A stretch of DNA of 64,000 nucleotides from Massilia sp. ZL223 (lineage in GTDB: Bacteria > Pseudomonadota > Gammaproteobacteria > Burkholderiales > Burkholderiaceae_D), in contig NZ_JAGPWD010000004.1 in NCBI RefSeq assembly GCF_018119395.1, forward strand, positions 124,001 through 188,000, in the 5' to 3' direction. A program made the translations under genes and the position numbers. Below the pieces are notes generated by a model that did no database searches, was not told the DNA's origin, and saw only the letters and a program-made list of their open reading frames with translations. Positions 46,845 through 59,275 of this stretch are shown here, one piece after another; positions within the stretch are counted from its first letter, which is position 1, and every line of letters begins with the position of its first letter.

Positions 46845-46867
46845 GCCCGGCGGATCAACCGCCGGGC
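46845..46867 (+). terminator. GC-rich hairpin after parB
   Basis: Perfect 9-bp stem GCCCGGCGG / CCGCCGGGC with an ATCAA loop. No T-run follows. The rest of the 378-bp gap up to atpI holds the atp promoter and otherwise nothing I can assign. Confidence 0.5.
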
Positions 46868-47084
46868 GATGCTTCAAACACCACTTCCCCCAGGGAAATC
46901 TCCCCTGTCAGACACACAAGATCTGCCCGTCTTTCCCCCTGCCGCATCCCCTTACCAAGCGGTAAATTGTTAACTCGGCAGTCAACAGCAGTCTTTACTT
47001 AAGTAACTGAAAAGATTGCACAATCTCCCATTCAGACGTGACAGTTTCGCCATCTATACGTCTCAGTTATAACTTGCGAATCGT

Positions 47085-47114
47085 TTGACTCACGTCCGTA
47101 TAACCACTTATAAT
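47085..47114 (+). promoter_or_regulatory. Predicted sigma70 promoter of the atp operon
   Basis: TTGACT (47085-47090), 18 bp, TATAAT (47109-47114), 66 bp ahead of the atpI ATG. Both hexamers are near perfect, as expected for a highly expressed operon. Confidence 0.75.
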
Positions 47115-47180
47115 CCCGCTGATTCATGTAATTACCACATCGCAAATCGTCCACATGCGCGGGCGCGAAACTAGAAAAAA

Positions 47181-47522
47181 ATGCTGCGCATCGTTTCCCT
47201 GCAGTTGATCGCAACGGTAGTCGCCGGCCTCATCGCCGCACTGCTGGGGGGATGGCCTGCGATGTTTTCGGCAGTACTGGGCGGTTTGTGTTGTGTCGTG
47301 CCCAACGGAATTATGGCGGTACGCCTGTTTGCCGCATCAACGAAAGCGGGAGGGGCAAACCCCTTCACGTTTTTCATCTGGGAATTTATAAAGATTGCAA
47401 TGACGCTGGCGCTCCTGGGCGTAACGGCGTGGCTGTACCGCGATCTGAACTGGCTGGCCCTGATGGGCGGGTTCATCGTGGCACTGAAAAGTTACATATT
47501 CTTATTATTTAGGCAACGATAA
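47181..47522 (+). CDS. atpI: ATP synthase accessory subunit AtpI
   Basis: 113-residue membrane protein with four helices, first in the atp operon. AtpI proteins help assemble the c-ring; they are poorly conserved, and the call rests on position, size and the pattern [20 protein letters not shown] plus the C-terminal YIFLLFRQR. It has no evident ribosome site, which is common for atpI and fits its low expression. Its last base overlaps the first of atpB. Confidence 0.88.
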   Translation: MLRIVSLQLIATVVAGLIAALLGGWPAMFSAVLGGLCCVVPNGIMAVRLFAASTKAGGANPFTFFIWEFIKIAMTLALLGVTAWLYRDLNWLALMGGFIVALKSYIFLLFRQR

Positions 47523-48355
47523 TGGCGAATCCAACCGAAGGCGCAGCACACGCGCCCACCGCTTCAGAATACATCCGGCACCACCTCGGCTTCCTGTCGA
47601 ACCACCATCAGGAAAGCCCGATCGACTTCTCGATCCTGCACTACGACACCATCTTCTGGTCGGTGCTGATGGGCGTCATCGGCTCGCTGCTGATGTGGAT
47701 GGCGGCGCGCCGCGCCACCTCGGGCGTGCCGGGCCGCTTCCAGGCCGCTGTCGAGATGGTCGTCGAGATGGTCGAAGACCAGTCGAAGTCGATCGTCCAC
47801 GGCGACCGCAGCTTCATCGCTCCGCTGGCGCTGACCGTGTTCGTCTGGGTCGCCCTGATGAACTCGCTGGACTTCCTGCCTGTCGACATGTTCGCCAAAG
47901 GCTTCGAATGGCTGGGTCTGACCCATGTCTTCCCGTACCACCGCGTGGTTCCGACCGCCGACATCAACGGCACCATGGGCATTGCCCTGGGCGTGCTGGT
48001 CCTGATGATCTACTACGGCATCAAGATCAAGGGCCTGGGCGGCTGGCTCCACGAACTGTTCGCAGCACCGTTCGGCATCGCCATGGCGCCGTTCAACCTG
48101 CTCCTGAACGTCATCGAATACGCAGCAAAAATGGTGTCGCTGGCAATGCGACTGTTCGGCAACATGTTCGCCGGCGAGCTGCTGTTCCTATTGATCGCTT
48201 TGCTTGGCTCGACCTTCACCGTCTTCGGTATCGTCGGTCATGTGATCGCAGGCTCGATCTGGGCGATCTTCCACATCCTGATCGTGTTCCTGCAGGCATT
48301 CATCTTCATGATGCTGACGCTGGTGTATCTCGGTCAGGCCCATGAAGGCCACTGA
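47522..48355 (+). CDS. atpB: ATP synthase F0 subunit a
   Basis: 277-residue subunit a, the proton half-channel of the F0 motor. The essential Arg is residue 210 in [12 protein letters not shown], equivalent to E. coli Arg210. The N-terminal part carries the [10 protein letters not shown] and [17 protein letters not shown] segments usual in betaproteobacteria, and the helices around [11 protein letters not shown] and the C-terminal [14 protein letters not shown] complete the family pattern. Confidence 0.97.
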   Translation: MANPTEGAAHAPTASEYIRHHLGFLSNHHQESPIDFSILHYDTIFWSVLMGVIGSLLMWMAARRATSGVPGRFQAAVEMVVEMVEDQSKSIVHGDRSFIAPLALTVFVWVALMNSLDFLPVDMFAKGFEWLGLTHVFPYHRVVPTADINGTMGIALGVLVLMIYYGIKIKGLGGWLHELFAAPFGIAMAPFNLLLNVIEYAAKMVSLAMRLFGNMFAGELLFLLIALLGSTFTVFGIVGHVIAGSIWAIFHILIVFLQAFIFMMLTLVYLGQAHEGH

Positions 48356-48427
48356 TCGGCGCCGCAAGCATCGAACAAGATAGTGGTTGTAACGAAGTTG
48401 TAGTTTTTAATCTAGTTTTTAAATTAA

Positions 48428-48685
<258 letters not shown>

Positions 48686-48762
48686 GACCTGGCGGCTTGA
48701 AGTCTTGAAGGGCCGAACCAACTCTGGTTCGGCATCCGTGTTTCTGTAAGAAGGAAAATACC

Positions 48763-49233
48763 GTGAACATCAACGCAACGTTGTTTGTCCAGTTCGGGGT
48801 CTTTTTCATCCTGGCGCTGTTCACCATGAAGTTCGTGTGGCCGCCACTGATGAAAGCGCTGGACGAGCGCGCCGAAAGGATCGCGAATGGTCTGGCAGCA
48901 GCCGATCGTGGCAAGGCCGACCTGGCCGCCGCCGAGAAGCGCGTGCAGACCGAACTGGCTGGCGCCCGTGACGAAGTCCAGAAGCGCATTGCCGACGCTG
49001 AAAAGCGTGCTGCCCAGATCATCGACGCAGCCAAGCAGACCGCTACCGAAGAAGCCGCCCGTATCGTCGCCGCCGCCAAGGCCGACGCCGAGCAGCAAGT
49101 GACCCGTGCCCGCGAAGAACTGCGCGGCCAGGTGGCGACCCTCGCCGTCCAGGGCGCCGAGCAGATCCTGAAGCGTGAAGTGAACGCAGCGGCCCACGCC
49201 GACCTGCTGTCGAAACTGTCGACCGAGCTCTGA
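48763..49233 (+). CDS. atpF: ATP synthase F0 subunit b
   Basis: 156-residue subunit b, the peripheral stalk. One N-terminal membrane helix ([21 protein letters not shown]) is followed by a long, alanine- and charge-rich coiled coil that dimerises and holds F1 through the delta subunit. The start is GTG at 48763 after AAGGAAAATACC. It is separated by 2 bases from atpH. Confidence 0.97.
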   Translation: MNINATLFVQFGVFFILALFTMKFVWPPLMKALDERAERIANGLAAADRGKADLAAAEKRVQTELAGARDEVQKRIADAEKRAAQIIDAAKQTATEEAARIVAAAKADAEQQVTRAREELRGQVATLAVQGAEQILKREVNAAAHADLLSKLSTEL

Positions 49234-49235
49234 TC

Positions 49236-49769
49236 ATGGCAGAACTCGCAACCGTCGCCCGCCCCTACGCCGAAGCGCTGTTCCGTGTCGCCCAATCCGG
49301 CGACATGGCCGCGTGGTCGGCCGTCGCTTCGGAACTCGGCCAGATCGGCGCGAATTCCGAAGTGCAGGCCTTCGCCAGCAACCCGAACCTCACCCACGCA
49401 CAGCTGGCGGACACGATTGCGTCCCTGGTCAAGTCGCCGCTGAACGCTGAAGCGAAGAACTTTATCGCGATGCTGGCTGAAAACGGCCGCATCGCCCTGC
49501 TGCCCGAGATCAGCACCCAGTTTGCTGCCCTGAAGAACGCGAGCGAAGGTGCTGCCGACGCCACGATCTACAGCGCCTTCGAGATCTCGGCTGACCAGCT
49601 CTCGCAGCTGGTTGCTACGCTGGAAAAGAAATTTGGCCGCAAGCTGAACCCAACGGTAACAGTGGATCCTTCGCTGATCGGTGGTGTGCGCGTGGTCGTT
49701 GGTGACGAAGTGCTCGATACCTCGGTACGCGCCAAGCTGCAACAGATGCATGTTGCGCTGGTGTCGTAA
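49236..49769 (+). CDS. atpH: ATP synthase F1 subunit delta
   Basis: 177-residue delta subunit that joins the b stalk to the top of F1. The N-terminal helical bundle starts [14 protein letters not shown]; the C-terminal part has the family block [25 protein letters not shown] and ends with [12 protein letters not shown]. Position between atpF and atpA is canonical. Confidence 0.97.
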   Translation: MAELATVARPYAEALFRVAQSGDMAAWSAVASELGQIGANSEVQAFASNPNLTHAQLADTIASLVKSPLNAEAKNFIAMLAENGRIALLPEISTQFAALKNASEGAADATIYSAFEISADQLSQLVATLEKKFGRKLNPTVTVDPSLIGGVRVVVGDEVLDTSVRAKLQQMHVALVS

Positions 49770-49837
49770 GAACATCGCACTCGCCGGCGTCCCGCCCTTG
49801 CCCTACGCATCAAAAAACATTATTGGAGTTAGCAAGC

Positions 49838-51379
49838 ATGCAACTTAACCCATCTGAAATCAGCGAACTGATCAAGAGCCGGATCCAGGGCCTCGAAGCA
49901 TCCGCTGATGTTCGCAATCAAGGCACGGTGATCTCCGTCGCCGACGGTATCTGCCGCATCCATGGTCTGTCGGACGTGATGCAGGGCGAGATGCTGGAAT
50001 TCCCCGGCAACACCTTCGGTCTGGCGATGAACCTCGAGCGTGACTCGGTCGGCGCCGTGATCCTGGGTGCTTACGAGCACATCTCGGAAGGCGACACCGT
50101 CAAGACCACCGGCCGCATCCTGGAAGTGCCGATCGGTCCGGAACTGCGTGGCCGCGTCGTCAACGCACTGGGCCAGCCGATCGACGGCAAGGGTCCGATC
50201 AACACCGCCCTGACCGCGCCGATCGAAAAGATCGCTCCGGGCGTGATCGCCCGTGAATCCGTCTCGCAGCCGATGCAGACCGGCATCAAGTCGATCGACG
50301 CGATGGTGCCGATCGGCCGTGGCCAGCGTGAGCTGATCATTGGCGACCGCCAGACCGGTAAATCGGCTGTCGCAGTCGACGCGATCATCAACCAGAAGGG
50401 CCAGGGCGTCACCTGCGTGTACGTCGCAATCGGCCAGAAGGCATCGACCATCAAGAACATCGTCCGCTCGCTGGAACAGCACGGCGCGATGGAGTACACC
50501 ATCGTTGTCGCCGCGTCCGCTTCGGAATCGGCTGCGATGCAGTACATCTCGGCCTACTCGGGCTGCGCGATGGGCGAATACTTCCGCGACCGCGGCGAAG
50601 ACGCGCTGATCGTGTACGACGACCTGTCGAAGCAAGCTGTCGCATACCGCCAGATCTCCCTGCTGCTGCGCCGTCCGCCGGGCCGCGAAGCTTATCCGGG
50701 CGACGTGTTCTACCTGCACAGCCGCCTGCTCGAGCGCGCAGCGCGCGTGAACGCCGACTACGTCGAGAAGTTCACCAACGGCGCCGTCACCGGCAAGACC
50801 GGTTCGCTGACCGCACTGCCGATCATCGAAACCCAGGCAGGCGACGTCTCGGCCTTCGTGCCGACCAACGTGATTTCGATTACCGACGGCCAGATCTTCC
50901 TGGAGACCTCGCTGTTCAACGCCGGCATCCGTCCTGCGATCAACGCCGGTATCTCGGTGTCGCGCGTCGGTGGCGCAGCCCAGACCAAGGTCATCAAGGG
51001 CCTGTCGGGCGGTATCCGTACCGACCTGGCGCAGTACCGTGAACTGGCTGCGTTCGCGCAGTTCGCATCGGACCTGGACGAATCGACCCGCAAGCAGCTG
51101 GACCGTGGCGCCCGCGTCACCGAACTGCTGAAGCAGCCGCAGTTCTCGCCGCTGTCGACCTCGCTGATGGCCGCATCGCTGTTCGCCGTCAACAAAGGCT
51201 ACCTGGACGACATCGAAGTCAAGAAAGTGCTGCCGTTCGAGCACGGTCTGCACAACTTCCTGAAGTCGAGCCACGCTGCGCTGCTGTCGAAGATCGACGA
51301 AACCAAGCAACTGGACAAGGACGGCGAAGCTGCGCTGGCCGCCGCCATTGCTGATTTCAAGAAATCCGGCGCATATTAA
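49838..51379 (+). CDS. atpA: ATP synthase F1 subunit alpha
   Basis: 513-residue alpha subunit, the regulatory nucleotide-binding partner of beta. It has Walker A GDRQTGKS, the [12 protein letters not shown] and RELIIGDRQ region, and the alpha signature [20 protein letters not shown] 49838 ([13 protein letters not shown]) with GGAG upstream is the family's usual start; an ORF extension to 49823 adds 5 unlikely residues. Confidence 0.98.
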   Translation: MQLNPSEISELIKSRIQGLEASADVRNQGTVISVADGICRIHGLSDVMQGEMLEFPGNTFGLAMNLERDSVGAVILGAYEHISEGDTVKTTGRILEVPIGPELRGRVVNALGQPIDGKGPINTALTAPIEKIAPGVIARESVSQPMQTGIKSIDAMVPIGRGQRELIIGDRQTGKSAVAVDAIINQKGQGVTCVYVAIGQKASTIKNIVRSLEQHGAMEYTIVVAASASESAAMQYISAYSGCAMGEYFRDRGEDALIVYDDLSKQAVAYRQISLLLRRPPGREAYPGDVFYLHSRLLERAARVNADYVEKFTNGAVTGKTGSLTALPIIETQAGDVSAFVPTNVISITDGQIFLETSLFNAGIRPAINAGISVSRVGGAAQTKVIKGLSGGIRTDLAQYRELAAFAQFASDLDESTRKQLDRGARVTELLKQPQFSPLSTSLMAASLFAVNKGYLDDIEVKKVLPFEHGLHNFLKSSHAALLSKIDETKQLDKDGEAALAAAIADFKKSGAY

Positions 51380-51435
51380 TCGACGAGCCGGCGCCGTGTA
51401 AGCACGGCGCCGGTGCGCGGAAGGAGTAAGGACTC

Positions 51436-53759
<2,324 letters not shown>

Positions 53760-53786
53760 GCCGGATTCTTTACCTGAAGGACAGAC

Positions 53787-54209
53787 ATGGCAAACACTAT
53801 TCAAGTGGACGTGGTCTCGGCCGAAGAGCAGATCTTCTCCGGCCAGGCTGAATTCGTCGCGTTGCCGGGTGAAGCGGGCGAGCTGGGTATCTACCCGAAG
53901 CACACCCCGCTGATCACGCGCATCAGGCCGGGTGCTGTGCGAATCCAGGTGGCCGGTGGTGGCGAAGAGTTCGTCTTCGTCGCCGGCGGTATCCTCGAAG
54001 TGCAGCCGAACGGCGTGACCGTGCTGGCCGACACCGCGATTCGCGGTAGCGACCTGGACGAAGCGAAGGCGATCGAGGCCAAGAAGCAGGCCGAAGAGCT
54101 GATGCTGAACAAGGAATCGAAGATCGACTACGCGAAAGCCCAGGCCGAAATGGCCGCGGCGATCGCGCAGCTCGCGGCGATCCAGAAGCTGCGTTCGAAG
54201 GGCCGTTAA
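53787..54209 (+). CDS. atpC: ATP synthase F1 subunit epsilon
   Basis: 140-residue epsilon subunit: N-terminal beta sandwich ([32 protein letters not shown]) and a C-terminal helical hairpin that can act as a brake on ATP hydrolysis. It is the last gene of the operon and is followed 21 bp later by a strong terminator. Confidence 0.98.
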   Translation: MANTIQVDVVSAEEQIFSGQAEFVALPGEAGELGIYPKHTPLITRIRPGAVRIQVAGGGEEFVFVAGGILEVQPNGVTVLADTAIRGSDLDEAKAIEAKKQAEELMLNKESKIDYAKAQAEMAAAIAQLAAIQKLRSKGR

Positions 54210-54230
54210 GCTCTTTCGTGCAGCATCGAG

Positions 54231-54259
54231 AAAAGGCAGCCCCATGGGCTGCCTTTTTT
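54231..54259 (+). terminator. Rho-independent terminator of the atp operon
   Basis: Perfect stem GGCAGCCC / GGGCTGCC with a CAT loop, preceded by AAAA and followed by TTTTTT. The region from here to 54458 contains only short ORFs without ribosome sites. Confidence 0.95.
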
Positions 54260-54458
54260 ATTGGCGTCCACGCCCTTCATGATAGTCGTCCTGGCGCCAG
54301 CGCCAGTCGAGGAAAACATCAGGAGGCAATGCGGCAGTCCTGCTCTCGGCGGGACAAAGAGCCATCTCGAACGGATGACGGGGAAAAGATACTGCCGCGT
54401 CGCAAACCAGCGCTACGCGGCCAATTCAAATAGATCTATCGCTGGGATACCAGCGTAA

Positions 54459-54644
54459 TTAACCTCTTTTTTCGTCTTTTTTCTTGCGGCTGAAATAAGC
54501 CAGCATAAAAAAGAAAAAGATGGCGGTAGAAACCGCGATCGAATCGATTGCGAGGGAATTATTCGTTAATGTCCGATAAAGGAATGGGAAAACAATTGCG
54601 TAAATAACCGCCGCGATCAGCGCTTGTACATATTTATTCTGCAT
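54459..54644 (-). CDS. Two-helix small membrane protein, candidate immunity protein
   Basis: 61-residue protein with two hydrophobic helices (YVQALIAAVIYAIVFPFLY and IAVSTAIFFFFMLAYF) separated by a short polar loop with LTNNSLAIDS, and a basic tail SRKKKDEKRG. ATG 54644 has AAAGGA 6 bases upstream. It begins 67 bp after the stop of the glycine-zipper peptide and reads in the same direction. Small two- to four-helix proteins downstream of class II bacteriocin genes are typically immunity proteins; that role is inferred from the arrangement alone. Confidence 0.7.
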   Translation of the reverse strand: MQNKYVQALIAAVIYAIVFPFLYRTLTNNSLAIDSIAVSTAIFFFFMLAYFSRKKKDEKRG

Positions 54645-54711
54645 ACCTGTTCCTTTCAATATGGAGCGGCCACGCGGACCGCTCCATACTAATATAGCCT
54701 ACGGCGGGCTA

Positions 54712-54915
54712 TTACGAGAAGCTGATTTTCAGGCCGCCGGCGATGCCGCCGCCGATTGCGCCCAGGCCAGCGCCTGCGAAGCCGCCCAGCGAGCCGCCGA
54801 TGGCGCCGCCGATGGCGCCGGCAGTTGCACCGCCCCAGTCCCAGTCCACGGTCACGGTGAAGGAAATGGCTGCGCCGTTAACGCTATTGATCTCGTCAAA
54901 AGTCAGTTCTTGCAT
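54712..54915 (-). CDS. Double-glycine-leader glycine-zipper peptide, candidate microcin/bacteriocin
   Basis: 67-residue peptide. The first 15 residues, MQELTFDEINSVNGA, fit the double-glycine leader rule: Leu at -12, Glu at -8, Ile at -7, Val at -4, Gly at -2 and Ala at -1. The rest (52 residues) is an amphipathic beta-like segment with WDW, then a glycine zipper rich in AGAIGGAIGG-type repeats, as in membrane-inserting class II bacteriocins. ATG 54915 lies 12 bases past GGAG; a TTG at 54933 is possible. No peptidase-containing ABC exporter is in the window, so export would rely on one elsewhere. Activity is inferred. Confidence 0.75.
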   Translation of the reverse strand: MQELTFDEINSVNGAAISFTVTVDWDWGGATAGAIGGAIGGSLGGFAGAGLGAIGGGIAGGLKISFS

Positions 54916-54933
54916 TTTATTGTAAGTCTCCAA

Positions 54934-55251
54934 ATTACCCGGCGCGTTATTGCAGCCGGTGAAATCATTCTACTGTGAGAGATTTATTCAATGAGAGTAA
55001 GATACGTATCGCAATCAATTTTATTCATGGAGGATTATTGACCGCTCCTTCACTTATTTATTCTAAATGCGAATGAATATTCGCCAATAAATGGATTCCT
55101 TTCCGAGAGTCTGGGAATAAGATCTACTGTTGGTTGCGCCGGCTGTTTTCAGGGTCGAAGCTGACCTACTGTTACCGCGCGCACGTTGAGGCAGCGTGTT
55201 TCAGCGTAGGATGGGCCAGTGCCGGTCCGGGCACGCCACCTCCGAGTCGAC
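54934..55251. other. Intergenic stretch upstream of the microcin-like gene
   Basis: AT-rich, with the small palindrome GCGAAT-GAAT-ATTCGC at 55069-55084. No open frame with a ribosome site and no convincing sigma70 pair was found, although the promoter of the minus-strand peptide gene must lie here. Confidence 0.4.
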
Positions 55252-55611
55252 ATGGACAAGCACCCACCGCATCGCGAACAACAGCAAACGCCGCAAGATG
55301 TGTCGTTTGGCCGCACGCTGTACCGCTTCCTCTTCTTCGACTGGCTGTTCCGCGACGTGAACGCCGCGCGCAACCTGTTCGAACGCCATGCCGCGCGTGA
55401 GCACAACCATCGCATGAGCCGCTACCTGCCCGTCTACATGCGCCGCTGGTCGGTGCTGGCGGCCTGCGACTTCACCCTCGGCTTCCTGTTCGAACGGGTG
55501 ATGCAGGCGACCGTGCTGTCGGCATGGTTCTTCACCTGGTCGTGCGTGACCGTGACCGGCATCGCCCTGATGACGGTGATGTGGCTCCTCCTCGCCGCCA
55601 AACTGCCCTGA
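55252..55611 (+). CDS. Small predicted membrane protein, family not recognised
   Basis: About 119 residues from the ATG at 55252 (a GTG at 55219 would add 11). A polar N-terminus is followed by an amphipathic region FGRTLYRFLFFDWLFRDVNAARNLFERHAA and two C-terminal hydrophobic segments (about residues 65-85 and 90-117). Codon use fits a real high-GC gene. No family or function is recognised. The 154 bp that follow, to the serine hydrolase, hold nothing I can assign. Confidence 0.6.
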   Translation: MDKHPPHREQQQTPQDVSFGRTLYRFLFFDWLFRDVNAARNLFERHAAREHNHRMSRYLPVYMRRWSVLAACDFTLGFLFERVMQATVLSAWFFTWSCVTVTGIALMTVMWLLLAAKLP

Positions 55612-55765
55612 GGTAGCAGGATCGCGCCTGCCGGCGGCCAGCCGGCCGTCCCGTGAATCCGACCACTCGACCCACCGGAACGACCGTTTATCCGGCCGCG
55701 ATTGCCGCTGCCCGCCCGGGCGTCCTACATTGATCGCTCAACAACATAAAGAAAGGGATCCGACC

Positions 55766-57445
55766 ATGCTGCTCCGTACCGCCATCTGCGCCGCCGTGCT
55801 CCTGCTATGCCAGCCGCACGCCGCCTTCGCCCAGGATGCTTCCGCCCCCGCCGCGGGCGTGCAGGACCTGGCCGGCCGCATCGACGGGGTCATCGCGCCC
55901 CACTTCAAGGCCGACGCTCCCGGCGGCACGGTCGTCGTGGTCAAGGACGGCAAGACCGTATTGCGCAAGGCCTACGGCATGGCCGACGTGGGCAAGGGCG
56001 CCAGGATGACGCCGGACATGGCGCTGCGCCTCGGCTCGATCACCAAGCAGTTCACCGCGGCCGGCATCCTGATGCTGGCGGAAGAGGGCAAGCTCTCGGT
56101 CGACGACGACATCACGAAGTACCTGCCGGACTATCCCACCCAGGGCAAGAAGATCACCATCGAACACCTGCTGACCCACACCTCGGGCATCGTCAGCTAC
56201 ACCAGCCAGCCGGGATTCAGGGCCCGCATGACCCAGGACCTCAGCGTGGCGCAGATGATCGACTCCTTCAAGAACGAGCCGCTGGAATTCGAGCCGGGCA
56301 GCCGCTACCGCTACAACAACTCGGGCTACTTCCTGCTCGGCGCGATCATCGAAAAGATCTCCGGCCAGCCCTATGCGAAATTCGTCGAGCAGCGCATCTT
56401 CGTGCCGCTGGGGATGACGCATACCGCCTACGAAGGCTTCGAGCGCAGCAAGGACCCGACCGCCGCCGGCCATACCGCGGCCGAGAATGGCTACGCGCCG
56501 CCGATCCGGGTCAGCATGAGCCAGCCTTACGCGGCCGGTGCGCTGGTGTCCACCGTGGACGACCTGGCGCGCTGGGATGCCGCCATCGGCAGTGGCAAGC
56601 TGCTCAAGCCGGCCAGCTGGAACAAAGCCTTCACCTCCTACCGCCTGAGCGACGGCAAGGAAACCAACTACGGCTATGGCTGGGAAGTGACGCAGCTGCA
56701 GGGCGTCCCCGCGATCGGGCACGGCGGCGGCATCCCCGGCTTTTCGACCTATGCGATGCGGGTGCCGGAACAGAAGCTCTACGTGGCGGTCCTGACCAAC
56801 AGCGACAGCGGCCCGGTGAATCCGGGCATGGTGGCGCGCAAGGCGGCCGGCGTCGCCATCGGCAAGCCCTATCGCGACTTCAAGGAAGTGGCTCTCGAGC
56901 CGGCGGCGCTGGACGCCTTCAACGGCAGCTACGAAGTCGAGAAAGGCGTGCAGCGCGTGTTCCGCCGCGACGGCGACAAGCTGGTGATGCAGCGCACCGG
57001 CCGTCCTCCGGTCACGGTGAAGGCCTTCTCGCCGAACGGCTTCTTCCTTCCCAATTCCCTGGAGTACTTCGAGTTCGCGCGCGACGACAAGGGCCGGGTG
57101 ACCCAGGTGACCCAGCACTACGACGGCGGCGTCCTGGTCCAGCCGCGCACCGGCGACGCCCCGGCGCCGCGCGAGGCGGTCAGGATCGCCAGCACGGCCT
57201 TCGACAGCCGCGCGGGTCGCTACGAGCTGCGCCCGGGCTTCGTGATGGAGCTGACGCGCGAAGGCGACCGCTACTTCGCGCAGGCGACCGGGCAGCGCAA
57301 GCTCGAGATCTTCGCGGCCAGGGACGACGTGTTCTTCTCGCGCGAGGTCGATGCCGAGATCGCGTTCGCCAAGGGCGAGGGGGATGCGCCGGTGCTGGTG
57401 CTGAAGCAGGGTGGCCGCGAGCTGCGCGGCGCACGGCTGCAGTAA
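55766..57445 (+). CDS. Beta-lactamase-fold serine hydrolase (class C type), exported
   Basis: 559-residue protein with a signal peptide (cleavage near AFA-Q at about 22-23). The serine beta-lactamase/penicillin-binding fold has SITK at 91-94 (nucleophile Ser91), YNN at about 183-185 and HGG at 318-320, then a C-terminal domain of about 200 residues with beta structure (DUF3471-like). Such proteins are esterases or D-aminopeptidases more often than beta-lactamases. ATG 55766 follows AAGGGA; the upstream ATG at 55730 would bury the signal peptide. Confidence 0.9.
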   Translation: MLLRTAICAAVLLLCQPHAAFAQDASAPAAGVQDLAGRIDGVIAPHFKADAPGGTVVVVKDGKTVLRKAYGMADVGKGARMTPDMALRLGSITKQFTAAGILMLAEEGKLSVDDDITKYLPDYPTQGKKITIEHLLTHTSGIVSYTSQPGFRARMTQDLSVAQMIDSFKNEPLEFEPGSRYRYNNSGYFLLGAIIEKISGQPYAKFVEQRIFVPLGMTHTAYEGFERSKDPTAAGHTAAENGYAPPIRVSMSQPYAAGALVSTVDDLARWDAAIGSGKLLKPASWNKAFTSYRLSDGKETNYGYGWEVTQLQGVPAIGHGGGIPGFSTYAMRVPEQKLYVAVLTNSDSGPVNPGMVARKAAGVAIGKPYRDFKEVALEPAALDAFNGSYEVEKGVQRVFRRDGDKLVMQRTGRPPVTVKAFSPNGFFLPNSLEYFEFARDDKGRVTQVTQHYDGGVLVQPRTGDAPAPREAVRIASTAFDSRAGRYELRPGFVMELTREGDRYFAQATGQRKLEIFAARDDVFFSREVDAEIAFAKGEGDAPVLVLKQGGRELRGARLQ

Positions 57446-57471
57446 GCGCTAACTGCTGGCTGGAGGGCGGC

Positions 57472-58089
57472 TCAGCGCGGCGCGCGTGCCTGCTCTCCCG
57501 CCAGCCTCAAGGCCACCTTGTGGCGGAAATAATCTTCCTTCACATAGCGGTACAAATTCGCTCCCGGGCACACGGTCTTGTCCGAGTAGTCCCGGTGGCT
57601 GCGGATTTCGTCCAGCGGCACCCCGTACTTCGCCGCCAGCATCGCCATCACATCGACGACCGCATCGAGCTGGCGCTGGTTCGGTTCCACTTCCTCGAAA
57701 TTGCCGACCACCTCGATCAGGGCGTGCCCGGCCGGGTCGTACTCGGTATTGGTGTCGCCCGCGAATCCGATGGGACGCGCCTCGTACACCCGTCCTTCCA
57801 GATCGATCACGTAGTGGTAGGGAATGTCGATCCAGCCCTTGGTGGTGCGCGACCAGGTCTGCAGCCGGCGCAGGTAGGCTTGCGGATCGGTACCCGGCAG
57901 GAAGGGTTCGCCCTGGTGGTGCAGCGTGATCTGCGTGATCCGATGAGGACGCGCCTTGGCCGCATCCGCCGGGGTACCGCCCCAGGCGGCCACGGGAACG
58001 ATGGCGCGTTCGACGCCGGCCAGCGGCTGCTGGGCATGGGCAGGGGCAGCCAGGACGGCGGCAAGAAAGGAGAGGGCGAACAGGCGCAT
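57472..58089 (-). CDS. Secreted N-acetylmuramoyl-L-alanine amidase (Amidase_2/PGRP fold)
   Basis: 205-residue protein with a cleavable signal peptide (AHAQ at about 17-20). The zinc-amidase fold is shown by TLHHQG (His57/58), IPYHYVID (His92) and SHRDYSDKTVCPG (His165, Cys174), the ligand set of PGRP/T7-lysozyme amidases. It should cleave the bond between MurNAc and the stem peptide in the periplasm or outside the cell. The start at 58089 gives a proper signal peptide; the ORF continues upstream without coding features. Confidence 0.9.
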   Translation of the reverse strand: MRLFALSFLAAVLAAPAHAQQPLAGVERAIVPVAAWGGTPADAAKARPHRITQITLHHQGEPFLPGTDPQAYLRRLQTWSRTTKGWIDIPYHYVIDLEGRVYEARPIGFAGDTNTEYDPAGHALIEVVGNFEEVEPNQRQLDAVVDVMAMLAAKYGVPLDEIRSHRDYSDKTVCPGANLYRYVKEDYFRHKVALRLAGEQARAPR

Positions 58090-58202
58090 GGGACGGCTCG
58101 ATCGGGGACGAATCCGCATCTTTTCACGTTTGCGCGCGCCACGCCAGCGCTGATGCAAACCTGATAAGCTAACAGCGAACCCTGAACTACTCCGCATCCA
58201 CC

Positions 58203-58625
58203 ATGAGAAGCATTGCCCAGATCCTCAACGACAGCAAGACCATCGCCATCGTCGGCCTGTCGAACAAACCCGACCGCGCGAGCTACGGCGTCGCCGAATA
58301 CCTGAAGGGCCACGGCTACCAGGTCATCCCGGTCAACCCGAGCTACGCGGGCCAGACGATTCTCGACGAGACGGTCTACGCCACCTTGCAGGAAGCCGCC
58401 GATTCCCTGGCCGCCAACGGCCAGCGCATCGATATCGTCGATTGCTTCCGCAAGTCCGAAGACATCCCGCCGATCGCGCGCGACGCCATCGCCGTGCGCG
58501 CCGGCTGCCTGTGGATGCAGCTCGACATCGAGAACCAGGCCGCCGCCGACCTGGCGCGCGCCGCCGGACTGGACGTGGTCATGAACCACTGCATCAAGAT
58601 CGAGCACCGCAGCCTCCAGGCCTGA
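58203..58625 (+). CDS. CoA-binding domain protein (YccU type)
   Basis: 140-residue single-domain CoA-binding Rossmann protein: TIAIVGLSNKPDRASYGVAEYL near the N-terminus, YQVIPVNPSYAG, then VDCFRKSEDIPPIARDAIAV and LWMQLDIEN. The C-terminal MNHCIKIEHR is the family ending. The precise role is unknown. It is divergent from the amidase gene. Confidence 0.92.
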   Translation: MRSIAQILNDSKTIAIVGLSNKPDRASYGVAEYLKGHGYQVIPVNPSYAGQTILDETVYATLQEAADSLAANGQRIDIVDCFRKSEDIPPIARDAIAVRAGCLWMQLDIENQAAADLARAAGLDVVMNHCIKIEHRSLQA

Positions 58626-58687
58626 GTCCAGCCGTGCGCAAGGTGCTGCGTTACAATCGTGGCACCTTTCTTTGTGGGACCTCCACC

Positions 58688-59275
58688 ATGACCAAGATCC
58701 TTGCCTTCGCGTTGGCCGCCCTGGCGGCCGCCAGCGTCACCCAGCCGGTGCGCGCGCAGACCGCCGCGGCGCCGCTGAGCGTCCGTCCGGCGAGCTGCCC
58801 GGCCGTCCTCAAGCACAACTTCAAGCGCCTGCAGGACGAGGCGCCGCAGGACCTGTGCCAGTACGCCGGCAAGGTGGTCCTGGTGGTGAACACCGCCAGC
58901 TACTGCGGCTTCACCAAGCAGTACGAAGGCCTGGAGAAGCTGCACGCCAAGTACGGCGGCCGCGGTCTCGTGGTGCTGGGCTTCCCGTCGAACGACTTCG
59001 GCAAGCAGGAACCGGGCAGCGCCAAGGAGATCGCCGACTTCTGCTTCAACACCTATGGCGTGAAATTCCCGATGTTCGCCAAGAGCGTCGTCTCGGGTCC
59101 GGAAGCCAATCCGCTGCACGCCGAACTGGCCAGGATCACCGGCAAGGAACCGAAGTGGAACTTCACCAAGTACCTGATCGGCCGCGACGGCAAGGTGCTC
59201 GAGCATTTCCCGAGCAAGGTCGCGCCGGAAGATCCTCAACTGGTCGGCAAGATCGAGCAGGCGCTGGCTAACTAA
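58688..59275 (+). CDS. Glutathione peroxidase-family thiol peroxidase, exported
   Basis: 195-residue protein with a signal peptide (about 1-24, VRAQ). The peroxidase site is complete: NTASYCGFT with peroxidatic Cys73, FPSNDFGKQEPG with Gln107, and WNFTKYLI with Trp157/Asn158. It lacks selenocysteine, so like most bacterial members it probably uses thioredoxin-like reductants in the periplasm. Its last 4 bases overlap the convergent pabB gene. Confidence 0.93.
   Translation: MTKILAFALAALAAASVTQPVRAQTAAAPLSVRPASCPAVLKHNFKRLQDEAPQDLCQYAGKVVLVVNTASYCGFTKQYEGLEKLHAKYGGRGLVVLGFPSNDFGKQEPGSAKEIADFCFNTYGVKFPMFAKSVVSGPEANPLHAELARITGKEPKWNFTKYLIGRDGKVLEHFPSKVAPEDPQLVGKIEQALAN

Noticed and set aside
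54218..54458. Short plus-strand ORFs after the atp terminator
   Set aside because: They begin inside the atpC terminator region, have no ribosome sites and encode arginine-rich sequence without a pattern.
54934..55000. Possible second short peptide (14 codons, MNKIDCDTYLTLIE) upstream of the microcin-like gene
   Set aside because: Too short, no convincing ribosome site and no leader-like feature.
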